Notes: a model not told the origin generated them from the sequence alone. A stretch of DNA of 64,000 nt from Hyphomonas sp. (GCF_013823385.1 NZ_PNMA01000003.1:124001-188000); one strand, 5' to 3'. Numbered from the stretch's first letter, positions 25,601 to 32,997 are shown. Numbers and translations: made by a program.

Positions 25601-26193
25601 TCTTCCGCCATGCTAACCATCCAACGCCGGACCAGCCGGAGAATGGTAGGTGTGTAGTAGAAGGGAATTCCGTTTTGCGATGCCAAGTGAGGCTTGGCGA
25701 CATGACGGGCTAGCGCCTCTTTTGAGGTAAACAGCCGCACTTGAGGACCAGAGAAAGGCGCTTGTTCTTCCCAAGCCTTTCGGCGTTCAGACAACGAGGG
25801 CTCGTCTAGACCCACAGGTTGATAGAGGCCCACCAGGCAGAAATCGTCGGCAACTGCGTCCGTGATGCGCGTCTTCGTGTAATCAGAAAGAAAGTCGGAG
25901 AGTTCATCTATCGCAATATTTGCGAACTCCGAAAACTCTCTCGCTAAATCATGGGAGTAACCAATGTGCTGTGCATCGCGAATAACAGCAAAACTTGCTA
26001 AGTCGCGCCCCGAATACCGCGCCCAACCCTTATCTCGCTTCTGAGGCTGAGAGGCCCGCGTTCGGCGCCAGTGCCCCAAAGTTTCGTGCGGCACACCAAG
26101 CAATTTGGCGGCATCACCTGCTTTGAAAATCTGAACCCGGAACGCGCTCAGAAGCTCTGAATAAGATGCAAGATCATTATCTGGCTGGTTCAT
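25597..26193 (-). CDS. MerR-like helix-turn-helix protein inside the packaging operon
   Basis: The protein is 198 aa from the ATG at 26193. Residues about 17-60 form a winged helix of MerR type: FKAGDAAKLLGVPHETLGHW followed by RYSGRDLASFAVIRDA. The rest shows no recognisable domain. Its Shine-Dalgarno AGGA lies inside one arm of a perfect 14-bp inverted repeat (26202-26266), so translation may be gated by RNA structure or by protein binding. Its stop overlaps the portal start by 4 bp. A DNA-binding protein at this place could regulate late genes or take part in packaging. An alternative TTG at 26256 is unlikely. Confidence 0.65.
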   Translation of the reverse strand: MNQPDNDLASYSELLSAFRVQIFKAGDAAKLLGVPHETLGHWRRTRASQPQKRDKGWARYSGRDLASFAVIRDAQHIGYSHDLAREFSEFANIAIDELSDFLSDYTKTRITDAVADDFCLVGLYQPVGLDEPSLSERRKAWEEQAPFSGPQVRLFTSKEALARHVAKPHLASQNGIPFYYTPTILRLVRRWMVSMAEE

Positions 26194-26201
26194 GCGGTAA
26201 G

Positions 26202-26266
26202 TCCTGAGGCGTTGCCAGTTTTTCGGGTGATTCGCCCGATCTTTCAAGACACGCAACGCCTCAGGA
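26202..26266. repeat. 14-bp perfect inverted repeat enclosing an inner hairpin, before the MerR-like gene
   Basis: TCCTGAGGCGTTGC (26202-26215) pairs with GCAACGCCTCAGGA (26253-26266) across 37 nt that contain CGGG-TGATTCG-CCCG. It fills the intergenic gap. In the leftward mRNA the right-hand arm ends with the AGGA ribosome site of the next gene. Confidence 0.75.
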
Positions 26267-26272
26267 GTTTAG

Positions 26273-26521
26273 TTAGGCCGCTTTGCTCTCTTTGGTGGCC
26301 TGCTCTACGCTGAGCTTGCCGTGGTTTTTTAGCGTCTCCACGGCGTCTTCGATCTCATGAACTATATCGTCCATCATCAAGCTTAAGGCGCTGATGCCAT
26401 GCTTCGGCGCGCTGCCTTGCCGATCCCAACCATCGATCGCCATGGTCGCAAGTGCGATTTTGTTTCGGCACTCCAACAACTGATCCATGAGTTCTACGGT
26501 GTTCAATCCTTGGCGAGTCAT
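26273..26521 (-). CDS. Small unknown protein, first gene of the leftward head operon
   Basis: The protein is 82 aa from the ATG at 26521, preceded by GAGAGGAAA; the frame extends 16 codons further without a better site. It is acidic and helical (VELMDQLLECRNKIALATMAIDGWD and SLMMDDIVHEIEDAVETLKNHG). I recognise no family. It is transcribed divergently from the XRE regulator, with 63 bp between the starts, the position of a Cro-like or early gene under repressor control. It could be an anti-repressor or a host-interaction protein; nothing in the sequence decides this. Confidence 0.6.
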   Translation of the reverse strand: MTRQGLNTVELMDQLLECRNKIALATMAIDGWDRQGSAPKHGISALSLMMDDIVHEIEDAVETLKNHGKLSVEQATKESKAA

Positions 26522-26554
26522 AGTATTTCCTCTCTCTCTGGAAGATTTGAAGAG

Positions 26555-26568
26555 TGTGCAAATGCACA
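26555..26568. promoter_or_regulatory. Candidate XRE operator between divergent genes
   Basis: TGTGC-AAAT-GCACA is a perfect 5-bp palindrome midway between the starts of the XRE gene (26585, plus) and the small gene (26521, minus). It is the only clear dyad in this 63-bp intergenic space. Confidence 0.45.
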
Positions 26569-26584
26569 TGTTTGGTTATGCGGA

Positions 26585-26833
26585 ATGAATGACTCCCTGA
26601 CAAGCATGCATATTCGGGCAGGGCGCGCGGCCGTGGGCTGGTCCATCCAAGACCTCGCCGAAAAAATCGATGCGCACCGGAACACTGTCAGCAACTTTGA
26701 GAACGGGCGCACGGAAGATCCTGACATTCTGTCGCGAATGAAAGCGGCCTTAGAGGCGGCCGGTGTCGAATTCCTCTATGGTCCCAAGCCCGGTGTTCGG
26801 CTTGTCAATGTCCGCTCATCCAGCGGGAAGTAA
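26585..26833 (+). CDS. XRE/cI-like helix-turn-helix regulator
   Basis: The protein is 82 aa from the ATG at 26585, or 75 aa from 26606. It is almost entirely one HTH_3 domain: HIRAGRAAVGWSIQDLAEKIDAHRNTVSNFENGR, then a short C-terminal strand EFLYGPKPGVRLV. It is the only plus-strand gene of the element and converges on the terminase gene, overlapping its 3' end by 29 bp. Divergence from the small gene at 26521 and the palindrome between them suggest it is the maintenance repressor of the head operon. It lacks the peptidase domain of lambda cI, so release by RecA cleavage is unlikely and a helper phage signal is possible. Confidence 0.8.
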   Translation: MNDSLTSMHIRAGRAAVGWSIQDLAEKIDAHRNTVSNFENGRTEDPDILSRMKAALEAAGVEFLYGPKPGVRLVNVRSSSGK

Positions 26834-28658
26834 TGACGCTTCGCTTCTGTTGAGCCGTTGGTGATTCACTGGTGATTGGATCGCTCGGGCCGCGTAGCGG
26901 TGCGTCCAGCAATAGCCTTGCCTCGTCGTTGAGCCTCAGCCCCAGCGATTTGAGCCCCTCCAGAGCGGCCATCGCATACACGCGGCAATCGAGCGCTTCG
27001 TTCCTGTCCTGGGCGCGTTTACGCCATTCACGGATTTGGCGGCCTTTATGCCAACGGGCGTGCAAGCGTTCAGCGGTGAGCTGTGAAAGCCATTCGCCCT
27101 CACGACCTGTGGGGAAGTGAACATAGCCCTCACCCGCTGTATCGATCGCCAGACGGGAATAGAAAACATCTTTGATGCCATCAACGCCGATCACAAAAAG
27201 CGGCTGGCCGCCCTTTTTGGCTCTTGATGGCCTGCGGGGCCATGCCGGGCGTCCGGCGCCGGAAGCGCCTTTGATGGCCCAAACACGGCGCGCTGATCTT
27301 GCTGCGCAGAATTCCAGCACGGTTGGGGTGTAGTGCCCCCCGCTATCGATACAGCATGCCCTTACTGAAAGAGCGGGCGCATTGCGAGGCGGTGTGTAGC
27401 GGCGACCTAGAATGCCATCGAGGGTTTCCCAAGTCGCGGCATCAGCAGGCGAACCAGGTATCACGATATAGTCAAGGCTCCAGCTTTCTTCGCCAGCGCC
27501 CCACCCAACCAGCTCCACTTCAAGCCTGTCATCCTGAACGTCGACCCCAGCGGTGATTACAGCAATGCCGTCAGGGAGCGCGTCTCCCCAATTTTCAGCA
27601 CGCGCAGCGAGGCTTTCAGGTTCAAGCCGCGTCTGCCCATCATCCCAAGTCTCAGCGAGCGCGGTATTCGTCCAGGTCTTTAGGCGGGAAACGTCGCGCC
27701 GGGACGCTAGGAACTCAACGGCAATCTCGCCCCATGTTTCAAAGGGGGAGTAGAGCGAGGATAGCAGGAAACCGGCGGTGCGGCCGTCGCCCTGGCCGGT
27801 GGCGATCCATTCTCCGGCGCGCAGCATGGCGGCTTTGTGGTGTTCCCCGATCGGGTCGCCGCAATGGGCACATTCAAGATAGGCTTTCAGGGGCTCACCG
27901 CTTGGCCATTTGATGCGTGCCCACTCAATTGTCTGCATGGCGCCGCAATGCGGGCAGGGGACCTGATAGCGGCGCTGGTCGCTTTCCAGATAGGCAGCCT
28001 CGATGCGGGAAAAGTCGCGGATGGTCGGGGTCGAGACCATGAAGATCTTGCGTTTACCGGCGAATGTGGCCGTGCGTTTAACGGCCAGCGAAACAGGGTC
28101 TCCTTCGCCTTCAACGTCGCTGGGGTATCCATCGACCTCGTCCAGGAAGAGGTAGCGGGCGGGCGTCGAGCGCAGGGCAGATGCAGCGTTTGCGCCCGTC
28201 ATGACCAACTCGCCGCCAATGAAGCGTTTCGAAGTGGCGGTATTGCCGGGGTCGCGCGAGCGAGGGGCCACGACCCTTTCAGCCAGCACAGGCGAAGATT
28301 GAATGAGCGGGTCGATACGGGTCCGGGTGTTGCGCCGCACGACATCGATCGATGGCATGACCAGGAGCGCCACGCCCGGCGCCTGGTGAATGATGTAGCC
28401 GATCCAGTTTAAGCCGGCTTCGGTGCCGCCGAGCTGGGCGCCCTTCTGGAAAACGACCCGTTCGAAGGGCGAGCCGGTCGAGAGGCAATCCATGATCTCG
28501 CGCATGTAGGGCACGCGGTCAGTGCTCCACGGTCCCGGCTCTGCGCTGGCCGAGGGAAGGAAGCGGTGCGCGTCCGCCCATGATGATACACTCATCTGCA
28601 GCTCTGGCCTGAGGCCTGAGCGCCATGCAACATCAAAGGTGTCCCAGCCGTCAGCCAT
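26805..28658 (-). CDS. Terminase large subunit, lambda gpA family
   Basis: The protein is 617 aa from the ATG at 28658, which overlaps the small subunit gene by 8 bp; the long upstream frame is the antisense shadow of that overlap. The ATPase part includes VVFQKGAQLGGTEAGLNWIG (Walker A region) and RYLFLDEVDGYP (Walker B). A zinc-knuckle-like pair of CxxC motifs (CPHCG and CAHCG) follows. The nuclease part holds GVDVQDDRLEVELVGWG, and the tail has RNEALDCRVYAMAAL. Family members cut cos sites and drive DNA into proheads, so cos-type packaging is expected. Full length is compatible with a functional enzyme. Confidence 0.93.
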   Translation of the reverse strand: MADGWDTFDVAWRSGLRPELQMSVSSWADAHRFLPSASAEPGPWSTDRVPYMREIMDCLSTGSPFERVVFQKGAQLGGTEAGLNWIGYIIHQAPGVALLVMPSIDVVRRNTRTRIDPLIQSSPVLAERVVAPRSRDPGNTATSKRFIGGELVMTGANAASALRSTPARYLFLDEVDGYPSDVEGEGDPVSLAVKRTATFAGKRKIFMVSTPTIRDFSRIEAAYLESDQRRYQVPCPHCGAMQTIEWARIKWPSGEPLKAYLECAHCGDPIGEHHKAAMLRAGEWIATGQGDGRTAGFLLSSLYSPFETWGEIAVEFLASRRDVSRLKTWTNTALAETWDDGQTRLEPESLAARAENWGDALPDGIAVITAGVDVQDDRLEVELVGWGAGEESWSLDYIVIPGSPADAATWETLDGILGRRYTPPRNAPALSVRACCIDSGGHYTPTVLEFCAARSARRVWAIKGASGAGRPAWPRRPSRAKKGGQPLFVIGVDGIKDVFYSRLAIDTAGEGYVHFPTGREGEWLSQLTAERLHARWHKGRQIREWRKRAQDRNEALDCRVYAMAALEGLKSLGLRLNDEARLLLDAPLRGPSDPITSESPTAQQKRSVITSRWMSGH

Positions 28659-29187
28659 CTTCGATTTCCTCATCAAGAAGGTCGACCAATGGCGTGTCGG
28701 CAAGCCTGTTGAGGTGCTCTCGCATCTCTCGATCGAGCGCAGCAAACAGCGCCCTGGTATCCACGCCGAGCTCAGCGGCAATGCGAGGGGCCACGCGGGC
28801 GGCAAAGCCGATATGGGCGTCACGCTCAGCTCTGGCGCGTTCGAATGCCGCGCGCTCCACTGTCGCCCTATCGACAAGGCGACCGGCTTGTTTGGCTGCT
28901 TTTTGCTGCAGCAGCTCGCTGTGTGCGCGCTCGCGGGCAAGGCGGGCCTCGGCCAGCTGTGACATTTGGGCCGCTGGAGCGGGGTCAGGATCGCTGGCGC
29001 GGCGGTTCACGTTTGCTTCGAACCATTCGCGACCGTCATCAACGTCAATCCGGCCATCTAGCCGAACAGGCAGGCCCTGCTCAATCAACTGCGATACCCG
29101 CCCAGGTGAAATGCCCAACATCCGGGCGAAGTAGCCTTTCGAAACTGCGCTTGGCGTTTGCTCGGGTGCGTCGAGATTGGGGAACAT
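28651..29187 (-). CDS. Terminase small subunit, Nu1-like
   Basis: The protein is 178 aa. The N-terminal winged helix (KGYFARMLGISPGRVSQLIEQGLPV and RIDVDDGREWF) matches lambda Nu1, which binds cos DNA. The middle and C-terminal parts are helical (EARLARERAHSELLQQKAAKQAGRLVDR...RIAAELGVDTRALFAALDREM) and should bind the large subunit. It overlaps the large subunit by 8 bp. A 156-bp non-coding stretch directly upstream is where the cos site would be expected. Confidence 0.88.
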   Translation of the reverse strand: MFPNLDAPEQTPSAVSKGYFARMLGISPGRVSQLIEQGLPVRLDGRIDVDDGREWFEANVNRRASDPDPAPAAQMSQLAEARLARERAHSELLQQKAAKQAGRLVDRATVERAAFERARAERDAHIGFAARVAPRIAAELGVDTRALFAALDREMREHLNRLADTPLVDLLDEEIEDG

Positions 29188-29343
29188 GGCTTGGCTCAGT
29201 GCATTGTTTAGTTTAGATTATTTAGCTCCGCTGTGAGATGAAGCCCCGCACTCTTCGACAACCCGTAAAGTGCCGGCCCCGGAAGGACCCATGAGGGCCT
29301 AATGTGGCCGCCTCCACGGTGCCGGAATTGGCCACTCGGAGCA
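29188..29343. other. Non-coding stretch upstream of terS, candidate cos region
   Basis: 156 bp without a supported gene lie between terS and the upstream unknown gene. It contains GC-rich blocks such as GCCGGCCCCGGAAGG. cos sites of gpA/Nu1 phages lie just upstream of the small subunit gene. No nicking site can be proven by eye. Confidence 0.35.
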
Positions 29344-29814
29344 TCATCTGCCCTCGACCGCTGCCTTAACCATTCGGACACCTGCAGCGTGGGTGATCAC
29401 GTCCTGCAGGAAGTCACCTAGCGAGGGCGCGAACTGCCCGCGTCGGCAAATTGTGCGCTCGTAGCAAGCCCAGATGGATGCAGAGGGTTGATCGCGGAGC
29501 ATTCGGACCCAATCGTGTGCCACGCTATCCGGCTTGTCTGCGTTGTAGCCGGGATAGTGGGCGAGCAACCGCTTCACGATGGTCAAGACCTCACTCGGCG
29601 TCCCTGGGGACAACAGAGAATTCAACATCGACAATGCGGCTGTCCGCTGATCCTCCGGCAGGATCTGGCTCAATAGGCGACCTTTCGGTGTCGCCCGCCA
29701 TTTGGCGCTCAAGTCGTTCAAACGGGTTAGAGCGAGCTCCATGGCCTCGGGTGTGGGCGCTGGGGCTGTAAGCTGGCGAGGCGCGAAGGTGTGTTGAATG
29801 ACTGCGGTCATCAT
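29344..29814 (-). CDS. Unknown protein in the satellite replication module
   Basis: The protein is 156 aa with a strong ribosome site (GGAAGGAAACT before ATGATG). It is mostly helical and ends with WACYERTICRRGQFAPSLGDFLQDV. This pattern, following a replication initiator, resembles phage helicase-loader-type genes, but the match is too weak to name it. Its first 224 nt overlap the end of the replication initiator in another frame. It lies just before the candidate cos region and terS. Confidence 0.55.
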   Translation of the reverse strand: MMTAVIQHTFAPRQLTAPAPTPEAMELALTRLNDLSAKWRATPKGRLLSQILPEDQRTAALSMLNSLLSPGTPSEVLTIVKRLLAHYPGYNADKPDSVAHDWVRMLRDQPSASIWACYERTICRRGQFAPSLGDFLQDVITHAAGVRMVKAAVEGR

Positions 29815-30535
29815 AGTTTCCTTCCATGACTTTGGTGAGATTGGCGGGCTTCAGCAGCCAGTCGATGGCCAAACAAAACGGCTTACCAGTTCGGCCGGTG
29901 AGGAACGAACTTTGCTCAGCTCGCTCGATTGCGGTTTGCCAACCCTCAAGGCCGATCTTGCGAATGCGAGCTTTCAGGGCCGCTTTGCGACTGTCGCTGA
30001 AGGCGGTGGGTGTTGCCCAGTTTGGCTGGCGTTGGGATGCGACAACGAACATCCGAAAGCCCTCTTCGGCACGGCGAAGCTCACGGGCCCGGTCAGGGGT
30101 AGCGGGCGCCGGTTCAACATGCGCGTCGACAACATCAGAAGCGTCAGCTTCTGATGTAAGGTTGTTCTTATGGGTCGTTCTAGGGTGTGATCGCGTAGGA
30201 TCACGGGGGGTGTGATCGTTAGCGGTCACAGGGGGTGTGACGGGACGGTCACACGGGTCTAAGATAACGCGGTAGAGGTTTTCTCTCTGGCCGCCGTCGG
30301 CTCGATATTGATGTTCTACTGCGACATAGCCCAATTCGACCAGGCGGGCGCAGGCGCGGTTCACAGTTTCGCGAGCAATGCCGAGCAGGTCGGCAATCGT
30401 TTTTTGCTTGGGAAAGCATTCTTGGTCTTTCGATGTGAAAGAGCCGATTGCGAGCAGCACACGGAGCTGGATTGGCGTAAGCCTATCGTCAGCAATCGCG
30501 GCCGAAGGAATGAGAGTGTATCGTGATTGGCTCAC
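29591..30535 (-). CDS. Replication initiator-like protein with N-terminal winged helix
   Basis: The protein is about 314 aa if translation begins at GTG 30535 (SQSRYTLIPSAAIADD); a TTG at 30586 is the outer limit. Residues about 1-85 form a winged HTH of the phage replication type: RLTPIQLRVLLAIGSFTSKD, CFPKQKTIADLLGIARETVNRACARLVELGYV. A disordered linker and a second helical block follow (KAALKARIRKIGLEGWQTAIERAEQS...FCLAIDWLLKPANLTKVMEGNY), a layout like lambda O-type initiators. It is the first gene of the leftward transcript at the attR end and should start replication of the excised element. Its C-terminal 75 codons overlap the next gene out of frame. Confidence 0.72.
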   Translation of the reverse strand: MSQSRYTLIPSAAIADDRLTPIQLRVLLAIGSFTSKDQECFPKQKTIADLLGIARETVNRACARLVELGYVAVEHQYRADGGQRENLYRVILDPCDRPVTPPVTANDHTPRDPTRSHPRTTHKNNLTSEADASDVVDAHVEPAPATPDRARELRRAEEGFRMFVVASQRQPNWATPTAFSDSRKAALKARIRKIGLEGWQTAIERAEQSSFLTGRTGKPFCLAIDWLLKPANLTKVMEGNYDDRSHSTHLRASPAYSPSAHTRGHGARSNPFERLERQMAGDTERSPIEPDPAGGSADSRIVDVEFSVVPRDAE

Positions 30536-30648
30536 GGCTACACCGGAAGTGAAAGGTTCGCCAAATTCGCCGCAATGCACCCGCAAATAGCGCTGAAATG
30601 CGGCGGGTTAGACAGGCTAAGTGTCTGACTATGCGGGAAACGCGCAAA

Positions 30649-30665
30649 CCGGGTGGGGCCTCCAC
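30649..30665 (+). repeat. attR, 17-bp core
   Basis: CCGGGTGGGGCCTCCAC is identical to 20442-20458. Homology to the tRNA does not extend further left, as expected for the distal attachment site. It marks the right end of the element. Confidence 0.88.
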
Positions 30666-30821
30666 CGACTTTCCCGCAACAATCTGATCCCCCGGCAGGC
30701 AACGCGTTATGCTGAACGCGTTTTTGCGCATTTATTGCAAATCGTTTACTCCGGATTAACCATTTCGGGCGAATTTGGGCATGTCTTCTCTTGGAGACAC
30801 CCACCATCACCCAACGCCTTC

Positions 30822-30852
30822 GGCGGGAGCTTGTCTCCCGCCTCTTTTCTTT
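30822..30852 (+). terminator. Rho-independent terminator, probably the original tRNA-Cys terminator
   Basis: An 8-bp stem GGCGGGAG/CTCCCGCC with a 5-nt loop is followed by TCTTTTCTTT. No plus-strand gene precedes it on this side of attR. Removing the element would put it about 160 bp after tRNA-Cys, so it may be the displaced terminator of that gene. Confidence 0.65.
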
Positions 30853-30940
30853 CCGGGGTGAGGTTTGCCGGCAGAGCGCAGCTATCCACAATTCTGCAGC
30901 CTCTCGCAGGTGATTTTCTGCAGAAGGCGCTATTTGCCTC

Positions 30941-30969
30941 TTGAACCGGAAAGCCGGTCTGGCTATTCC
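30941..30969 (+). promoter_or_regulatory. Promoter of tRNA-Asn
   Basis: TTGAAC, a 17-bp spacer and TATTCC end 15 bp before the mature tRNA, a normal spacing for a housekeeping sigma factor promoter. Confidence 0.5.
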
Positions 30970-30984
30970 CCCGTCTCCAGCTGT

Positions 30985-31060
30985 TCCGCGATAGCTCAGT
31001 TGGTAGAGCAGGCGACTGTTAATCGCCCGGTCGCAGGTTCGAGTCCTGCTCGCGGAGCCA
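30985..31060 (+). tRNA. tRNA-Asn (anticodon GTT)
   Basis: The gene is 76 nt with encoded CCA. The acceptor stem TCCGCGA pairs with TCGCGGA. The anticodon stem GGCGA/TCGCC closes loop CTGTTAA with anticodon GTT, and the T arm GCAGG/CCTGC has loop TTCGAGT. It lies 320 bp outside the right end of the satellite. Confidence 0.96.
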
Positions 31061-31158
31061 CTTCTTCCCCCTTTTTTGCCTTTGAAGCCTGCGCCGCGTA
31101 AGAACGGCGGTCTGCGTTCATTCGTGATTGCCCTTGATGTCGCTCCGGCTGCCCTGGA

Positions 31159-32997
31159 TCAGAATGGAAAGATCCAGGGCGTCATGACAACCGAAACCAC
31201 CAGCGTGACGAGGGCGAAGGGCGATCCCACCCTGACGAAGTCCATGAAGGTGTATTTGCCGGGGCCCACGACCAGTGTGTTTACCGGTGAAGAGACCGGC
31301 GTCATGAACGCCGCCGATGCCGCGAGCGCTACTGTCATCGCGAAGGGATAGGGCGACACGCCGAGGGCGTCGGCAACCGTCAGCGCGACAGGCGCCATCA
31401 GCACGGCCGTAGCGGTGTTGGAAATGAACAGGCTGAGCACAGCAGTGGTGATGAAGATGGCTGCCAGCGCCATCCGCGGGCTGGCGTCGCCCGTGGCAGC
31501 GAGAAGGCCCTGGGCGGCGAGGTCTACCCCGCCGGTCTGCTGCAATGCGATGGAGAAGGGCAGCATGCCCACGATCAGAATCAGGCTCTGCCAGTGGATA
31601 GACCGGTAGGCGGCGTTCAGGTTGACGCACGCGAACAGACCCATCAGCAGGCAGGCGATCAGCGCGGCCTGGACATTCGGGATCACGCCCCAGACCATAA
31701 GGACGATCATCACTCCGAGGCTTAGCAGCGCATAAGGGGCACGGGATGCTGCGGGCGGCGCCTCTTCGAACTCTGCAGGCAGGTTGAGGACGATCATTTC
31801 CCGCGCATCATCGAGCGCCCGGATGGCCCGCCACGGGCCGATGACAAGCAATGTATCGCCCAGCGCCAGCTCTGTGTTCAGGATATCGCCTTCGGCCGCT
31901 TCTCGCCCGCGCTTCAGGCCGATGACGGTGACATCGTGCCGGGAGCGGAACCGCGTACCGATCACCGTTCGCCCGATGAGGGGCGACGGATCAGGTACCA
32001 TCACCTCTGCCATGCCGATGTCCTGGGCATGGTCTGAAAAATAGGCGCCAGCCAGAACCTGCCGCTCCAACCCGTAATCCCGTGCGATCGCATCGATCTC
32101 CGGTGCGCCCTCGGAGAGGTCGAGCAGAAGGATGTCCCCTGCGCTCAGTTCGCTGGAGGCACGCGGCTGGATCAGGCGCCGGGAGAATCGCCAGCCGCGC
32201 TCGATTGCCAGAATGTTTGCGCCAGCGCCGCCGCGCAGGTTCATTTCCCCGATCGTCCGGCCCACGAGCGGGGAGCCGGGCTTTACCCGGAGGCGGTGCT
32301 CGCGGCCTGCCAGACGGTATTCCTCGACCCAGTCGGACAGGCGGGGGCGTGCCGGGGGCGCGGCCGGCGGCGCCTCCCCAGATTTCGGCGCCCGCACAAG
32401 CCAGCGCCGGGCGAACAACATGTATCCCACCGCCAGGATGAGGATCGGAATTCCGAAAGGGGTGAAACTGAAGAAATGAAATCCTTCATGCCCGCGCCTC
32501 ACCAACTCGGCGTGAACAACCAGATTGGGCGCAGTGGCCACCAGGGTCATCATTCCGCTGATCAGCGCAGCCATCGACAGCGGCATCATCAGGCGCCCCG
32601 GCGCGATGCCGGAATTGGCCGCAATGCGCAGCACCACCGGGATGAAGATGGCGACCACGCCGGTCGAACTCATGATCGAACCGACGAGAGCCACGATAAT
32701 CATCAGCAGCGTGATCAGCCGCGCTTCGCTCCGCCCCGCCTTGGCCACCAGCCAGTCTCCCAGCCGCTGCGCGACACCTGTGCGGACCAACCCTTCGCCG
32801 ATCACGAACAGGGCGGCGATCAGGATGATGTTGGGGTCGGCAAATCCTGCCAGCGCCTCATTCATGGTGATCACGCCCGTCAGGGGCAGCGCCGTGATCA
32901 TGATCAGGGCGACCGCATCCATGCGGGGCTTGTTCATGGCGAACATGAGGATGGCTGCGGCCAGAAAGCCGAGCACAAGAGCCAGATCAAGTGTCAT
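31159..32997 (-). CDS. SLC13/DASS-type permease with two TrkA-C (RCK-C) domains
   Basis: The protein is 612 aa. An N-terminal membrane half (ALVLGFLAAAILMFAMNKPRM onward, about five helices) and a C-terminal half (VMIVLMVWGVIPNVQAALIACLL onward) enclose a cytoplasmic insert at residues about 210-385. The insert contains two RCK-C repeats: RVKPGSPLVGRTIGEMNLRG...GDILLL and VPDPSPLIGRTVIGTRFRSR...GDTLLV. Signature motifs such as SSTGVVAIFIPVVLRIA and SNTATAVLMAPVALTVA occur in each membrane half. Members import dicarboxylates, sulfate or other anions with Na+. Substrate is uncertain; a sulfate transporter would fit the sulfatase content of the window, but that is inference. Confidence 0.9.
   Translation of the reverse strand: MTLDLALVLGFLAAAILMFAMNKPRMDAVALIMITALPLTGVITMNEALAGFADPNIILIAALFVIGEGLVRTGVAQRLGDWLVAKAGRSEARLITLLMIIVALVGSIMSSTGVVAIFIPVVLRIAANSGIAPGRLMMPLSMAALISGMMTLVATAPNLVVHAELVRRGHEGFHFFSFTPFGIPILILAVGYMLFARRWLVRAPKSGEAPPAAPPARPRLSDWVEEYRLAGREHRLRVKPGSPLVGRTIGEMNLRGGAGANILAIERGWRFSRRLIQPRASSELSAGDILLLDLSEGAPEIDAIARDYGLERQVLAGAYFSDHAQDIGMAEVMVPDPSPLIGRTVIGTRFRSRHDVTVIGLKRGREAAEGDILNTELALGDTLLVIGPWRAIRALDDAREMIVLNLPAEFEEAPPAASRAPYALLSLGVMIVLMVWGVIPNVQAALIACLLMGLFACVNLNAAYRSIHWQSLILIVGMLPFSIALQQTGGVDLAAQGLLAATGDASPRMALAAIFITTAVLSLFISNTATAVLMAPVALTVADALGVSPYPFAMTVALAASAAFMTPVSSPVNTLVVGPGKYTFMDFVRVGSPFALVTLVVSVVMTPWIFPF

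Larger units (their letters stand above)
20442..30665. mobile_element. Integrated phage satellite with its own capsid and packaging genes (cf-PICI-like), tRNA-Cys site
   Basis: A 10.2 kb element is bounded by a 17-bp direct repeat, one copy in the 3' end of tRNA-Cys beside a tyrosine integrase. Content from right to left: replication initiator, unknown protein, TerS, TerL, XRE regulator (opposite strand), small protein, MerR-like protein, portal, protease-capsid fusion, gpW-like, DUF2190, small protein, integrase. All frames are open and tightly packed. Tail, tape-measure, baseplate, holin and endolysin genes are absent. Capsid-forming phage-inducible chromosomal islands show this combination: own head and packaging functions, tails taken from a helper. 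A tail-deleted lambdoid prophage is the main alternative. Confidence 0.8.

Noticed and set aside
20442-30665. A complete inducible tailed prophage
   Set aside because: The element has head and packaging genes only; no tail, lysis or late regulator genes fit between the att repeats, and the flanks are ordinary chromosome.
30538-30891. Minus-strand open frame across attR
   Set aside because: It spans the attachment site and a terminator, is rich in Arg and Ser with no domain, and has no ribosome site.
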